From assembly GCA_000320605.2 (NCBI GenBank), contig KB445792.1, positions 2,237,581 to 2,301,580 of the forward strand: a stretch of DNA of 64,000 bases. Direction: 5' to 3'. Below the pieces are notes generated by a model, which was given only the letters and a program-made list of their open reading frames with translations, was not told the DNA's origin and did not search any database. Of the stretch, positions 10,858 to 22,154 are shown piece by piece; position 1 is the stretch's first letter, and every line of letters begins with the position of its first letter. A program made the position numbers and the translations under genes. This stretch comes from Gelatoporia subvermispora B (taxonomy: Eukaryota > Basidiomycota > Agaricomycetes > Polyporales > Gelatoporiaceae).

Positions 10858-12754
10858 TTCCGTAGGCTCCACAAAGTACGGATACTCGAGACAGCACACA
10901 CAAATGCTTTGATGGTCCCTAAATAGTGTAGGAGGGCGTGAATGCGCCGTTTTCCCGGGATTGCCACGTATCACAAGGCCGACAGTGTCAGGCATTCCCC
11001 GGAGCATGATGCGTGAATTTCGAATGTATAGATAGATCGTAACTCCGAAAATCTCCCCGGATGCAGATGCAAAAGAAGAATCTAGACTAACCGCTACGCA
11101 TCAGGGTATGTCGCATCCGTCTATCGTTATCTATCATCCTCTATCATCCTCTATCATCCTCTATCACCCTCTATCACCCTCCATCGTCCTCTGCCGTCCT
11201 CTGTCGTCCTCTATCATTCATCGGTCGTCTCGGCCCCACCCATTCGTGCTATTCGGCGCCCGCAGGTCAGAGACCGAAGTTTCCCTGCACCAAGAGGAGG
11301 GTACGGTGCGCTATGTCGAGCCCTCCATCGCGGAAATACACTGTACGCCACTTTGCTCGTTACTGACTGGCATAGGTCTTTCACTCGTGCACACATTTGT
11401 CGCAAAAAATGGTAGATTATTTTGCAGCAATGCGAAAATGAGTCCCAGAAGCTCGCCAAGGCACAAACAGTCCATAGCTAGAAACAGACAGATCACTACC
11501 GCCGGGAGTTGTTAGGTTCACAAAGAAGTCGTTGTTAAATTACCCAGAAGCATAAGAGGCATTGTAGTCTCGTCCCAGTGAAGATGTTGCCCGGATCCTT
11601 CTTGACGCAGTCATCCTGAGGCCATCCGCTGGCGACCATGCATGCTACGAGATATCAATAAACCAACCAGTCTTGTCGCTATCATTTGCGCCTGCCACTA
11701 GTTCGGCCGAAGTTGACCTTCCGTACGGCTTCTTACGAGTCGAGCGAGCACTCGCTGCTACTCCGAAGACTTGTCTGTTCATGAATAAGACATGAGCTTC
11801 CTATCGCTAATGTGAGATAGGCGTACTTTGTAGTGTCTCGCGAGACCATCGGCTACTTTTTACGACGCTTACCAAGTATTCAGAGGATTACTCTCTATCG
11901 AAAATTTCTGTTATGCGCCCCGATTCACCTCCGACGGGCTATCTGGTTTGGGGGATCCATTGGGATGTCGTTCTCTTCCTAGGTATAACGTGTAATTCGG
12001 GTGCATTGCTTCCCGCGTCGCAGAAGCGTCCGTACTCCGCCCCTCAGAGGCAGAGTGGTTTCGAGCCTCACTCTGAGCATGAGGCTCCAACGCTCGTACA
12101 GCTGAAGACACGTTACCATGCACACATACTTCCCGTCCCTCCTTTTGCACTTATCGCTCCTCACGACTTTCATTTGTGCATTCGGATTTCTTTAATCTCC
12201 TTGCGGCGCTGCTACCACATCGATCCGCACTGCTCTCTTCTTAGCTTGAGTGACGTCTTCAGAATGTTCGAAGACGGTACTGAGTAGATCGTTCAAACAT
12301 GCAGCAAATAAAGCAGAGACTGTATGCAAATATAGCGATGGTGACGTTGGAAGTAGTGAGATGCGAGACGCACTTATCGTCGGTCGTTCCAGCTCCGCTT
12401 TTGAACGGGCATCGCGTCGCGGTCAGGTGACTCGCCTTGCATGACCTCTCGGAAGTCTCAACTTTTCTCTATGAGTGCCGTGAGATTTCCATGTGTTTTG
12501 AGAATGTATATCATTCGAACAATAGATATAATGAAAGAAGGTCATATGAAAATTCTTGAGAAATTCCATTAAAGCGGATGATGGACTCGATGAGTACATA
12601 AGATCTCGAGGGCTATGGTGAACCGCAATACAGACTATGAGTGCATTCTAGCAATTAATCGTCGGTGCTTGGGAGACGCACCACAGATATTCTCATTCTA
12701 CTCCCCCGGACTTCTGCATATTCAGCCGCACATGTGTACACCAACGACGACATT
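10858..12754. other. Intergenic between paralogues A and B
   Basis: Nearly 1.9 kb without a supported gene. It holds the 10-bp minisatellite at 11121-11215. Small open frames on both strands show no known domain and no copy of the A-H exons was found. Confidence 0.5.
11121..11215. repeat. 10-bp minisatellite
   Basis: About nine head-to-tail copies of CTATCATCCT. The first copies are almost exact and the later ones drift (CTATCACCCT, CTGCCGTCCT, CTGTCGTCCT). The same decamer core returns in the 27-bp repeat at 15054-15134. The plus-strand open frame through it is a by-product of the repeat. Confidence 0.9.
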
Positions 12755-13809
12755 CTATGTGGTCGAGAATCGATTCAAGAAATAGCTCTCAAGAGCCGTA
12801 CGGACACGGCGAAACTCATACAAAGACAGTGCCATGTCTTTGTTGAAGAAAAGCTCACGCTCCCCCACGGGGAGCTCAAGGAGCCCACAGAAGTCCTCTT
12901 CGTTACGGACTCCCGTCAGTACGAAGCGCGAATGTAGCGCGATCAAATTAGGGCTGAGTGTCCCGAGGAACTGCCGAAATTCGTCCAGCGAGAGAGGCTT
13001 GCTGGAGACGGGTGTTGATTTTGACGGGCAACGAGGTATCTGCGTACTAGGCAGAGGTGATAGGGAGACATCTTGACTTTCCGTCTTTAAGATCCGGTGA
13101 AAGCCTCGCCTAGTCTGTGAGATCTGCTGCGAAGTACTTCAGCCGAGATGTGATACGATATATAATGCTAGAGTACTATACCGTAGTCTTGAGTCTTGTC
13201 GGAGTTTTGTTGCGTACGTGCATAGTCGACTGCGACGATAGAGTGTTAGCATCCATGATAGTGATAATCGTTACAGGTATCGAGACATACGTTACGTCTA
13301 TGAGAAGGACCCGAGTGGATTATCGAAGATGAACGCGGTTTGCTCTCGGCGTAAGCCTGAGAGCAGGAAGACTGAGACTGCCGCCTCAGGACCAAGTTTC
13401 GGGTGGGCAACCAAGATTTCCTCAGATAGTGCAGAATCGGCCAGTCGCTAGGCGTGTACATATGCTCGAAGAAATTTGTTTGACTGTGTACCTGCAGAGC
13501 ACGATCGATAGAAGTATCACGCTTGCGAACAGGCTGCATACGTTGTCCAACAAACGCCCTATCATAACTGGATCTTGTTGACGCCAGGGCTTGGACTCAT
13601 CCACAAAGTTCGGAATACATTCCCTGAGAAAGCGCTGAGGGATCATACACTTCAGCGCCGTCTGCACAGACTCAACTTAGGACAGTACATACCGTCACTT
13701 TACTGAAGTTTTGACTGTCCAGCATCATAGCGGCCTTGAGGGACTTGTTCATAGTCTTTGGCTTGGCGATCTTGCCACCGTTGGCAGAAGTTGTTACAGA
13801 TGCAGACAT
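12755..13809 (-). CDS. Paralogue B of the two-domain family
   Basis: Closest relative of paralogue A; unknown function. Exon 1 (13809-13693) encodes MSASVTTSANGGKIAKP through NFSKVT. Exon 2 (13661-13542, 40 codons) is longer than the family norm and holds RFLRECIPNFVDESKPWRQQ. Exon 3, from 13491, has the SDWPILHYLRKSWLP block, again W-P-I rather than W-P-A. The linker splicing between about 13300 and 13090 is unresolved. The last exon gives SLDEFRQFLGTLSPNL and the helical domain EEDFCGLLELPVGERELFF with YEFRRVRTALESY, stop at 12755. In the 68-residue core I count 57 identities with A. The unresolved linker leaves open that B is partly decayed. Confidence 0.65.
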
Positions 13810-14280
13810 TTTCAAATAGGATAAGTCCGAGCTAAAGGTTCGACAGTATGATGGATGGTTGTATCTCCAATCGCACTTGAGAAGTGGGAGGCGGCCTTTT
13901 AAGTGTCGCACGTCCAGAGAGCTGGTGTCATCAATCGCTGAAATTGGGTACGGTTGGGCACTAATTCATTGGCATCGACAAAAGTATGTACGGAGCTGCA
14001 TTTTATGACGGAGATCGATTCGAAAAGTGCTAAACTTGGGTCGTGAAATGACCATGGCATTCGTGCGCGGCATGTGATAGCTCATTCGGCCCGCATATGA
14101 CAGCTTTGCTCGAATCGGAGAACTTGGAAGATGGATCCTCTGAATCAATTCAAGAACAAGTTCAGTACGTCTAGCTCTGCTAATGGAGTCATCTATTTCG
14201 TCAAAGCACATGGGTCAAATACCGTAATTTGGCAGCTCTAAGCAGAATACCAGATCCCAGGTGCCAATGTGAGAACACTG

Positions 14281-14334
14281 GCACCGATGCGAGAAGTGCT
14301 ACGTGGTATCACGTAGCACTTCTCGCACCGGTGC
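14281..14334. repeat. Long near-perfect hairpin
   Basis: Two 25-nt arms (14281-14305 and 14310-14334) pair around a GTAT loop with one mismatch. The inner 17 nt, GCGAGAAGTGCTACGTG and its complement, pair perfectly. It stands alone in a gene-free stretch. It could be the relic of a short inverted-repeat element or the source of a small RNA; the sequence alone cannot tell. Confidence 0.85.
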
Positions 14335-15053
14335 GAAGATTGCCACACCAGACTCCTGGGTATGTTGGTCCTCATCTTTAGGCGCGAAGTATCCAATGTG
14401 TATCATACATGAAGATGCTCTGACTACAAGCAGAATGTATCCACGCAAAAGGTCTTGTCACACGGTTTGGTCTATCACCGTTTGAGAAGGGGCACCACGG
14501 GTGGCTTCTGCGACACGAGTCGAAACTGAACGAGCATCCTCGTAACATGCCGCAGAATGCCCGTTCTATCATGTGCCGCGGCTGTGCTGCGGATCGAGAG
14601 CTCCTCGAGTGTCGGGCAACGGCGAGGTCTCACACGAATCTATGGATCTGGTATGCTTAGATGCTATTGAAGGTTAGTCATGTTTACTGTCAGGGGACAT
14701 ACCTATATGTAATGCCGCAAACACTATTCATTACGGCGTAGTCGTATTCGTGCTCGAAAGCGTATCACATACTGTACCATTGAGCACGAAAACGATTACT
14801 ATGCTGCGACCCGGCTTTTCTTGCTTTTATCCGTCGACGGGAATGTGAAGCAGTCAAACCGTCATGAGTCATAACGCATATCTAGCCATGATCTCGCCCA
14901 CACGGAGGACGGCGCACGAAAAAAGGGTGCTTACATGAAGCCGGTGTGAACAATAGAAGGAAAATCAGCCAAGATCACCGACTCAGCACACTACCTCATC
15001 ACCGCGTTTGCCTGATGCACGTGATCGTGTCGACGGACGGAGCACATTAGTTT

Positions 15054-15134
15054 CTGCATCCTCTATCATCCTGTCTGCTTCTGCATTCTCTATCATCCTG
15101 TCTGCTTCTGCATCCTCTATCATCCTGTCTGCTT
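15054..15134. repeat. 27-bp tandem repeat, three copies
   Basis: Three head-to-tail copies (15054-15080, 15081-15107, 15108-15134), with one C-to-T difference in the second. Each copy contains the CTATCATCCT core that forms the minisatellite at 11121-11215. Confidence 0.9.
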
Positions 15135-15619
15135 CTAGTTGTTCCAAGTCTCAGCCGCATGCTGTTCAGGCTAGTCCCTTCTGATTACACGGCATCAGAA
15201 TGCACATTTCCCTTGAATTCATCATTATGTGATCCCCGTCTAGAAACTGGCGGCGACTCACGCATTAATGCGAATTGGTTCAAACTGTTCTTCTCCTGAC
15301 CTAAGTTATCGACGATGAACCGTCGGTAACTCTCATTGTCGTGTCTCAATTGACATTTCACTGTTACAACCGAACACACGGCGATCTTTGGGTTCCGATA
15401 TTCCATTGCCCTGACGGGGGACCGAGGATTCACACGGCACTACCTAGAGAGATCATTCAGCCGACACGAGAAGGACACGATTCAAATATTGCGGGCACTG
15501 TTACAGGTCAAGGACTGCCATACATCGCAAGCTAGTTCTGAGGCCGAGTGAACGTGCTCATGAATGTCATAGGAATCCTAGGATATCTGAAGTGTACCAT
15601 TGAACATCATGAATGGCCT

Positions 15620-16679
15620 CTAGAGCATCTCTGTCGTGCTGTTCTTTTCTTCTAAGGCGTATCCAAGTAGCACGTTGACTTCCCTTGATTCGAACGGGTC
15701 TAGTTGCACATCCTCTTGGAGGAATGCCGAACGTTCGGACACTGGCCACTCTGCCATGCGTCTAATGTGCGCACACGTGGTGACACCAGCAACCTCGAGT
15801 TTCCTCTTGAGTTCATCTTGTAATGATTCCCAGACGGCGGAGACAGATATTTGTGCATGCCGACTCGGTGCAAAAGACTGAGGCCTCTCGACGCTGGCGC
15901 CAGACGCTGATGCGATGGAAGACCGAGTAATGGAGCGTCGCTTGGATTTCGCTTGGGAGATGGATAGAGGCGAGAATTGTGGCGTTTCTTGCTCGATATC
16001 TGAGGGCTACAACATCGTTCAGTTTCGTGTTTGCCTTAGACTACTGTACAACGACTTACCGAATTGCGAGTCTCATACGAGCCATTCTCTCCTAGCTGAC
16101 ACTTGACTTCAAGTTCTTCCTGATGCGCTGTGAACACATTTCCACGCGCAAGCCAGTGCCTGACGTACCGAGACAGAATCTCGCAGTAGCTCATCAACCT
16201 CGTCGTTCCGTTTCTGTCCATTGTTTGCCTTGCGGAGATGAGACCTGACGGACCCAATCCAGTTCTGTACATAGACTAGGGCTGGCCAACCATTCTCGTA
16301 GTTTTCGAGTAAGGGGTAACTCTTGATGGCCTGAAGAGAGATGAGTAATGAGCGATTAGATCGACGGAAGACGAACTGCGGCTCGAAAGTCCTCCATAAC
16401 AAATGGATCCTGGTCCCTAAAGCAGATCGAGACATCCAGCATTTCCTTCGCGAGCTTGCGCATATGTTTCTGTGTCCCTGTCAGTGGTCACACTGTCGGT
16501 GGTACACTGGTATATACCGTGAAGTGCTTGAACTGAGGATCCTTGTTTCTCAATTGCATTGACTTCTGCAACGATGCATGGGCAACCCGAGGACGGCGTA
16601 TAAGGTTGCGACCCATGATGGCTCTGTCTGAAGAGACGGGGACGCGAGCGCAATGTGGAGGCGGAGAATCAGGTGCCAT
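15620..16679 (-). CDS. Paralogue C of the two-domain family
   Basis: Unknown function; intact by reading. Exon 1 (16679-16518) starts MAPDSPPPHCARVPVSS and ends QFKHFT. Exon 2 (16469-16377, 31 codons) reads KHMRKLAKEMLDVSICFRDQ then DPFVMEDFRAA. Exon 3 (16330-16169) has SYPLLENYENGWPALVYVQN. A short exon with EELEVKCQLGENGSYETRNS and a Ser/Arg-rich exon follow. The C-terminal domain contains LKRKLEVAGVTTCAHIRRMA, EWPVSERSAFLQEDVQL and FESREVNVLL, ending in TAG at 15620-15622. All introns are phase 0 and 40-90 nt up to the last linker. An ATG at 16616 is an alternative start. Closest in pattern to paralogue E (both have the P-x-L-x-N-Y-E and I-G-S signatures in exon 3). Confidence 0.75.
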
Positions 16680-17283
16680 GTATGCGATGTGCTCCCATAA
16701 GACACATAGCATGAGGTACTTTCGGCAAACATAGTCAGAAGCCACATTCAGCCGTGCACCCCGGCAACGGTTGTCTGAGAAAGGGAAAACCATTTCATTC
16801 GCCGCTATTCGTCCCGTGTGACCTCGCTGGTCCAGGTCGGTGGCGTGTGCAAGCCTCGAGGCAGATCAGGGTGATGAGACCCGAGCACACTGAATTGCCT
16901 CTCGCCTGACACAACAATGTCAAAAATCACCAAGTTTACGAAGCCAACTTCCCGCCGCTCCGGGAAATCGGTGCACATTAACCCATCACCACATTCGGCG
17001 GTTAGGTCCATGCGTACCGTACCGCGACATTCTATTTCGATCGAATTCGAATTGTGATCACGTTTGTCGGCGAACACAAAGGGATTTACTGACATCTTGC
17101 TCGCAGCGTCTAGTTTCTCCACATGTTACTGCCTCTGTTTATTGACGTTAATACAAACAACCACTTCACTCGGTCTCAGCGTCACAATCTTCTGGAAGAT
17201 CGACTATGGTCCCTGCTCGAGGATCCGAATGAGTACTATGTACGCATTGAGGATGGAAGGAGGATGGACTAAATTGCCATTTG
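16680..17283. other. Gap between C and D with a 105-codon open frame
   Basis: The minus-strand frame 16805-17122 starts with ATG (MEKLDAASKMSVNPFVFADK) and has balanced residue use, including VGFVNLVIFDIVVSGERQF. No domain or homologue is recognised and no splice context supports it. It may be a small gene or chance. Confidence 0.25.
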
Positions 17284-18192
17284 TCATAAGACAGCACATT
17301 TTTTGCGGGTTTCCTGGCTCCCTAACGCGCTATTGACCATTCGGGATTCGAGCATCGTGAGCTCCACATCGCACTGAAGAAACCGAATTCGCTCATCCTC
17401 CGGCCACTTCTTCAAACTCAAGAGACAGTCGAGATCTTGTATTCCGGCGGCGGTGAATCTCGGAAGAAGATCGGACAATGTCACCGATGACAAGAACGTT
17501 GCCATGTTCTCAGAATCGCTAGATGATGCAACAGATGGCGAGGGGACGAGTGTCGCCCCGGAAGATGGCATGATGCTACCATGCAACCTTACAACACGTT
17601 CTTCACGAAATGCAGCGCCCTGCAACAAGAGCGTCAGTGTATGTGTCAGTGGTGTGAGGGATCAATGCTCACATGTCTACCAACTTGGGATAATCCATCA
17701 TCGCCCCGCTTCCTTTCAGGGCTCCGCGCACCATACGAGTACTCAATCTGCGTTGTTCTGCGTTCTTCAGCCACAATGCGTTGACGGCGATGCTCGTGAT
17801 TGGCGGCCCATAGATATTGTCTCGCATATAGCGTCGCCGGCCACGCTCGGTCGTATCGACGCAATAATGGAAACATCTCGAGAGCCTCAGAGATGTATAA
17901 TCAGATTACTCGAGTCACCAAGTCAGGGGCAGCAGGGAACTCACAGCAAGTCTGAATTGCTCCACTTTGGCTGGGTCCTGGTCTGCGAAAGGGACTATCG
18001 TGTCTAGTATCTCCTTAATTAGTTTTCGAAGCTGCGCCTACGTCCATTGTCAAAATGCGGCTGTAAAACTATCATACTCTACTGGCAGCGCACCTTAAAC
18101 TGGCGGTTTCCCGCAAGCACGGGCAACACCTGTGCCAATCTGTGTTGTCGAGAAGAATATGGCTCCGGAATGATTTTGGTCCTAGCTTGCAT
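17284..18192 (-). CDS. Paralogue D of the two-domain family
   Basis: Unknown function. Exon 1 (18192-18094) encodes MQARTKIIPEPYSSRQHRLA to NRQFK. Exon 2, using the acceptor that gives 31 codons, reads AQLRKLIKEILDTIVPFADQ then DPAKVEQFRLA. Exon 3 has MFPLLRRYDRAWPATLYARQ followed by YLWAANHEHRR. The last exon carries a Ser-rich stretch and the C-terminal domain with FLSSVTLSDLLPRFTAAGIQ, KWPEDERIRFLQCDVEL and LESRMVNSAL, stop at 17284. It pairs with paralogue F across the kinase gene: both share the QYLW...NH...RR ending of exon 3 and WPED in the last domain. The first two exons are too short to stand out as open frames; family alignment finds them. Confidence 0.72.
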
Positions 18193-19637
18193 GGGTGTTC
18201 TGAGTTTGACTCTCAAAACCGCCCAACGTACCCTTTTCACTAACAGCCGGTACCGCGGGACTGCTTAGGAGATTTCATGACGCAACCCCACTAGAACGAG
18301 GTATAGCACACGTTCTTGCCACGGCGAAACCGTCCCATTGCCAGGAATTTCGCAATGGCATCATTGGGAAGATGCGATGTTTGATTTGACCTTTCAACGC
18401 CGGACACGTTCCGACACCAATGAGTGTGACTGACATTTCATGCATTAGCGAACCTCGCCGTGTCCTCGCGTCCATACCACTTTGAACGCGACCCGACGGG
18501 GAAATATCATTATTACGGCACCATGGCCGCATCAGAATTCTGCGTTCCAGAGGAGATGCACGGTTGAGAAACAGAAGACAATAAGTCAGACACGGTGAGG
18601 TTCTCTGGTCATCAGTAGACAGGTTCTGGCTAGACGGGTCGAGCGGGGGCCCAGTTTGAACGTTTGAACTTCGCCGTGTCGCTTACGCCTGTGCCACACG
18701 TGATCGCGTTCCCGATGTGGCGCAGAGATCGGCCATTCCTTCGTCAAGCAAAATTATGGGTCGAGGACTCGACGGCAACCTGAATCAATGTCGGTGTGGG
18801 GCACGTACTTGCGATGTTGCACGCAGAACACACAATCTCCCCAAATGAGCAGATCTAGACGACCACGTATGCGTCGCATCGCACATATCACCAGTCTTTG
18901 GAGAGAACGAATTCGAAGAGCAGTCGAAATCCGTGTTGTGTCCTTTGCAAGGTGTCATCACATACTTTATCCACTCACGGCAACACGTCACCGCTCCCTT
19001 GCTCACCCATCCCTGACAAACCGAATCTGAGAAAAGGGCGAATGCTGATAATACACACAAACAAGACGAAAACATGCGACGCATGTGGGCGCGCAAATAT
19101 AAAACAGTTACGTAGGTTTACAGGCATGCAGACAACATTTGGCATCGCGAGACCCGACACAGGTGGGAAGTGATTGAGGCAGTGCGACGGCCCAGCCCAA
19201 TGTCCTCGACCAGGATCCCAAGTGGGGGCAAGGCAAAGAATGCGGCAGGCCGAATGCGTGAATGGTCCGGCGTGCGCGAATACAATCTTGGATACGCAAG
19301 CATGAATGCCCCCCCACAACGTGAACAGCGGGGCGTATATTCGTGCGCATGTGGAAGGCCGGTACTGGTGTGGACGTGGGCATAGGCGGATGCCGATGCG
19401 GACAAGGATGGGAATGAGGAGGGACGGGGGAATGGGCGGAGGTTATCAATGGTGTGTGACACGAGACACGAAGGGGAAAACTGCAGGCGGACAGAGACAG
19501 CGCGACGGGCTACAGGCAACAAATAGAGGAGTCGAGGGACAATGGACGAGGGGCGGCGGAGTGGTGCGAGATGTGTAGAGTGCGTGCGAGGGACTCAATA
19601 AGATAGGATCCTGGTCTAGGGACGGCTCGCGTCCGGG
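18193..19637. other. Intergenic, no gene recognised
   Basis: About 1.4 kb between paralogue D and the kinase 3' end. Several overlapping open frames on both strands at 18785-19580 reflect biased base composition and show no domain. Part is likely the 3' untranslated region of the kinase. Confidence 0.5.
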
Positions 19638-22154
19638 CTAGTCCACCCTCATCGGGCTCATCGGCACCTCCATCTCCTGGTGCGCGGGCCCGTCCGCCAG
19701 CGGGCTGCCCACAGCCGTGCCGACGACACCGCCATCAACCCCGCGGCGATGTCTTCTCCCAAGCAACGTCGCACCATCCAGGTCGAGCTCAAAAGGCACA
19801 TTGCCCTTCCGCCTTCCCCGATCACGCTGGCCCGCCCGCCCATCGTACCCTGCAGGATCCCGCACCGCACGCTTCGCAGTGGCTTTCGCACCCGCACCGA
19901 CAGGTGCATTCTGCGCTTGCTGCTGCATCTGCACCTGGTCCTGCTTCCTCCGCGCCTCCCGGAGCTTCGCATGGTCGACTTCATCCTCCGCGTCCTCCAT
20001 ATCTTCGTCACTCTCGTTGAGGCCCTGCAAGAACCCACGATTCGCTCCGCCACGTGCAGCACGCCGACGCGCGCCCTCTTCTTCCATGCGGTGAACGGCA
20101 TAGGTGACATCGAATGCCTCCTTGAGCGAAGCGAGGCCCGGCGAGCGGATGCCGTGGGGCCCGGCGAGAAGTGGCGAGTCGAGCGCTCGTGTTGGTGTCG
20201 GGAGCGCTGGCACTGGCGGTGCAGGTGCAGCAGTGCACCACGGATGTGCGAGGAACTCGTCAATCGTGAATCGTTGTGCGGGATCAACGCAGAGTAGGTG
20301 CGTAATCAGGTCCTTTGCTGATATGAAATCCCGTAAGTGGTTTTATACTTCATTTGAGTCGAGAGATACCCACCAGTAGCGCTTATCGAGTCCCACCACG
20401 GACTCAGGAACGTGTAATATCCGCGAGCAACCTTCTCGGTGAGAACGTTTATGCTTTCGTCGTAGAATGGAGGGAAGCCGCACAGGAGTGTGTATAACAC
20501 ACATCCTAGTGCCCACATGTCCACGCTCTTGCTATAGCGCTCATCCTTGACGATCTCGGGAGCAGTGTATCCGACGGTACCGCAGGGCGTTTGTGTATGC
20601 TCGTCCCAAACAACCTTGCTAAGCCCGAAGTCGGCGATCTTGACGCGGCCGATCCCTCCTCCACCGACGCCTGGGATGAACTCGCCCTCGTCCTCCTTGT
20701 CCTCTTCGAACATTTTCGTAGGCGCGTTCTTGCTCGGGATAATCGGAATGCGCTCAAAGAGGAGGTTTTCGGGCTTTATATCACGGTGGACAACGCCCCG
20801 CTCTTCGTGCAGATATCTGATACCCTCCGCGACCTGCATAATGACATGGCGCGCGAGATTCTCGCTAAAATATGTCAATTTCACGATCTGATGAAATAGC
20901 TCGCCGCCTTCTAGGACTGTAACGGATACGGGCATCAGCGAATGCGTACTCAACTACAGATCGGCAGGGCGTACGTTCTAGGACAAGGAAATAGTGCTCT
21001 GGGGATTCCGAGAACGAGTAAAGCTCCACGATTGACGGGTGGTTGATACCGCGCATAATCTGCACCTCTGATAACAGGGTCAGATGTCAGCGATTGGCAT
21101 ACGAGGGTGGATCTGCTCACCTTTGAGGATGTTCGCACGCTAAGGATAGGCAGGACCATGTCAGCTAGGCTTGACATGAAGTAGTAAAGGCAGTAGCACC
21201 TCCGTCACACGCGGTTTTTTCTTAAACTCGCGGTTCAGGTGCTTGTCACCGGCCTGGGGACGCGGCGCAGAAAAAGAGCGAAACATGGATGATGAATAGT
21301 GGGAAAGAATGGGGAGAAACTGATACTAACCTGTGAGGCACTGAGCTCGTACTTGCGCACGACCTTGACTAAAGCGCGGAGCGATGCGATCAGCGTTGGG
21401 CCGGGCGCAATTAAGGCAACTACAGCGCGGCGGCGTACCTGCGACCTTCTGGCCTGTGGACAGATCGATGGCCTTGTAGACGTTGGAGAAGGCACCACTG
21501 ATGGACAGCGGAGTCAGTGCCCTGTTCGAGCGTGGGCTGACATATTGCGCATGCAGCGCGCTCGAAGGTGGCGCGAGTCATGATGACGCGCGATGGCGAC
21601 CGACACCAGAACATGGAACCCTTGGGATAGCAAGGGAGCCGTGTTCTGGATGGATCGCCGGATCGGAGGGGAGGAAGGGATTTTGTGTATTGCATTCCGA
21701 GAAGGCCGGAGCCGTAGCGGCTGGCAGCCCGGCGGGGGCAATGAGTAATATGAAACGGCCACTCACTCGCCCATCTTGTCGATAAGTTTGTAATCTTCGA
21801 GGCCCACGTAGGTGGGCATCTTGCCCTTGGCCTCGCGCTCCTCCTGCACGATTTGCTCGAGGTGCTCCTTGTACTTGGAGGAGGACTGGCTGGTAGATTG
21901 GGGGCTAGCCTGCTTCTGTGTTTGTTGCTGTTGCTGCGGAGGTGTTTCACGCTGCTGCCGCGTGTGCTGCTGCTGCTGCAGTGCCGGAACATGCGGCTGC
22001 TTCGCAGACTGCTCGTCTTGTCTGACGGTGTGGTGGTTCTTCCCATGTCGGATGAGATCTGTGAACCGGAAGGTGGTGAGTGCGAGAACTGAGGGGAGAA
22101 GGGGAAAGTATACGAACTCTTGAACGCGTCGACGACGCCTGAACCCGACGGCAT
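19638..22154 (-). CDS. SRK1: Srk1/Rck2-type MAPK-activated protein kinase
   Basis: Serine/threonine kinase of the CaMK group, like fission yeast Srk1 and budding yeast Rck2, which are activated by the Sty1/Hog1 stress MAPK and restrain translation or cell-cycle entry. The N-terminus MPSGSGVVDAFKS is followed by a Gln-rich low-complexity segment. The kinase domain has the glycine loop GDGAFSNVYKA, the VKVV lysine, GGELFHQIVKLTYFSENLAR, HRDIKPENLL, IADFGLSKVVWD and YTAPEIVKDERYSKSVDMWA. The family-typical insert EDEGEFIPGVGGGGIGRVK lies between HRD and DFG. The long C-tail is rich in Arg, Gln and Gly. One intron near 21502-21775 is about 270 nt, long for this window. It sits between the minus-strand and plus-strand halves of the A-H array. 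Signalling role is from the family, not shown here. Confidence 0.92.

Larger units (their letters stand above)
13810..15619. other. Intergenic between paralogues B and C
   Basis: About 1.8 kb with no supported gene. It contains the long hairpin at 14281-14334 and the 27-bp repeat at 15054-15134. Short open frames here show no family motif. Confidence 0.5.

Noticed and set aside
11108..11515. 135-codon plus-strand open frame
   Set aside because: Its first part is only the translated 10-bp minisatellite; the rest has no recognisable content.
18785..19580. Several overlapping frames of 80-134 codons on both strands
   Set aside because: Frames open on both strands at once indicate base-composition bias; none has a domain.
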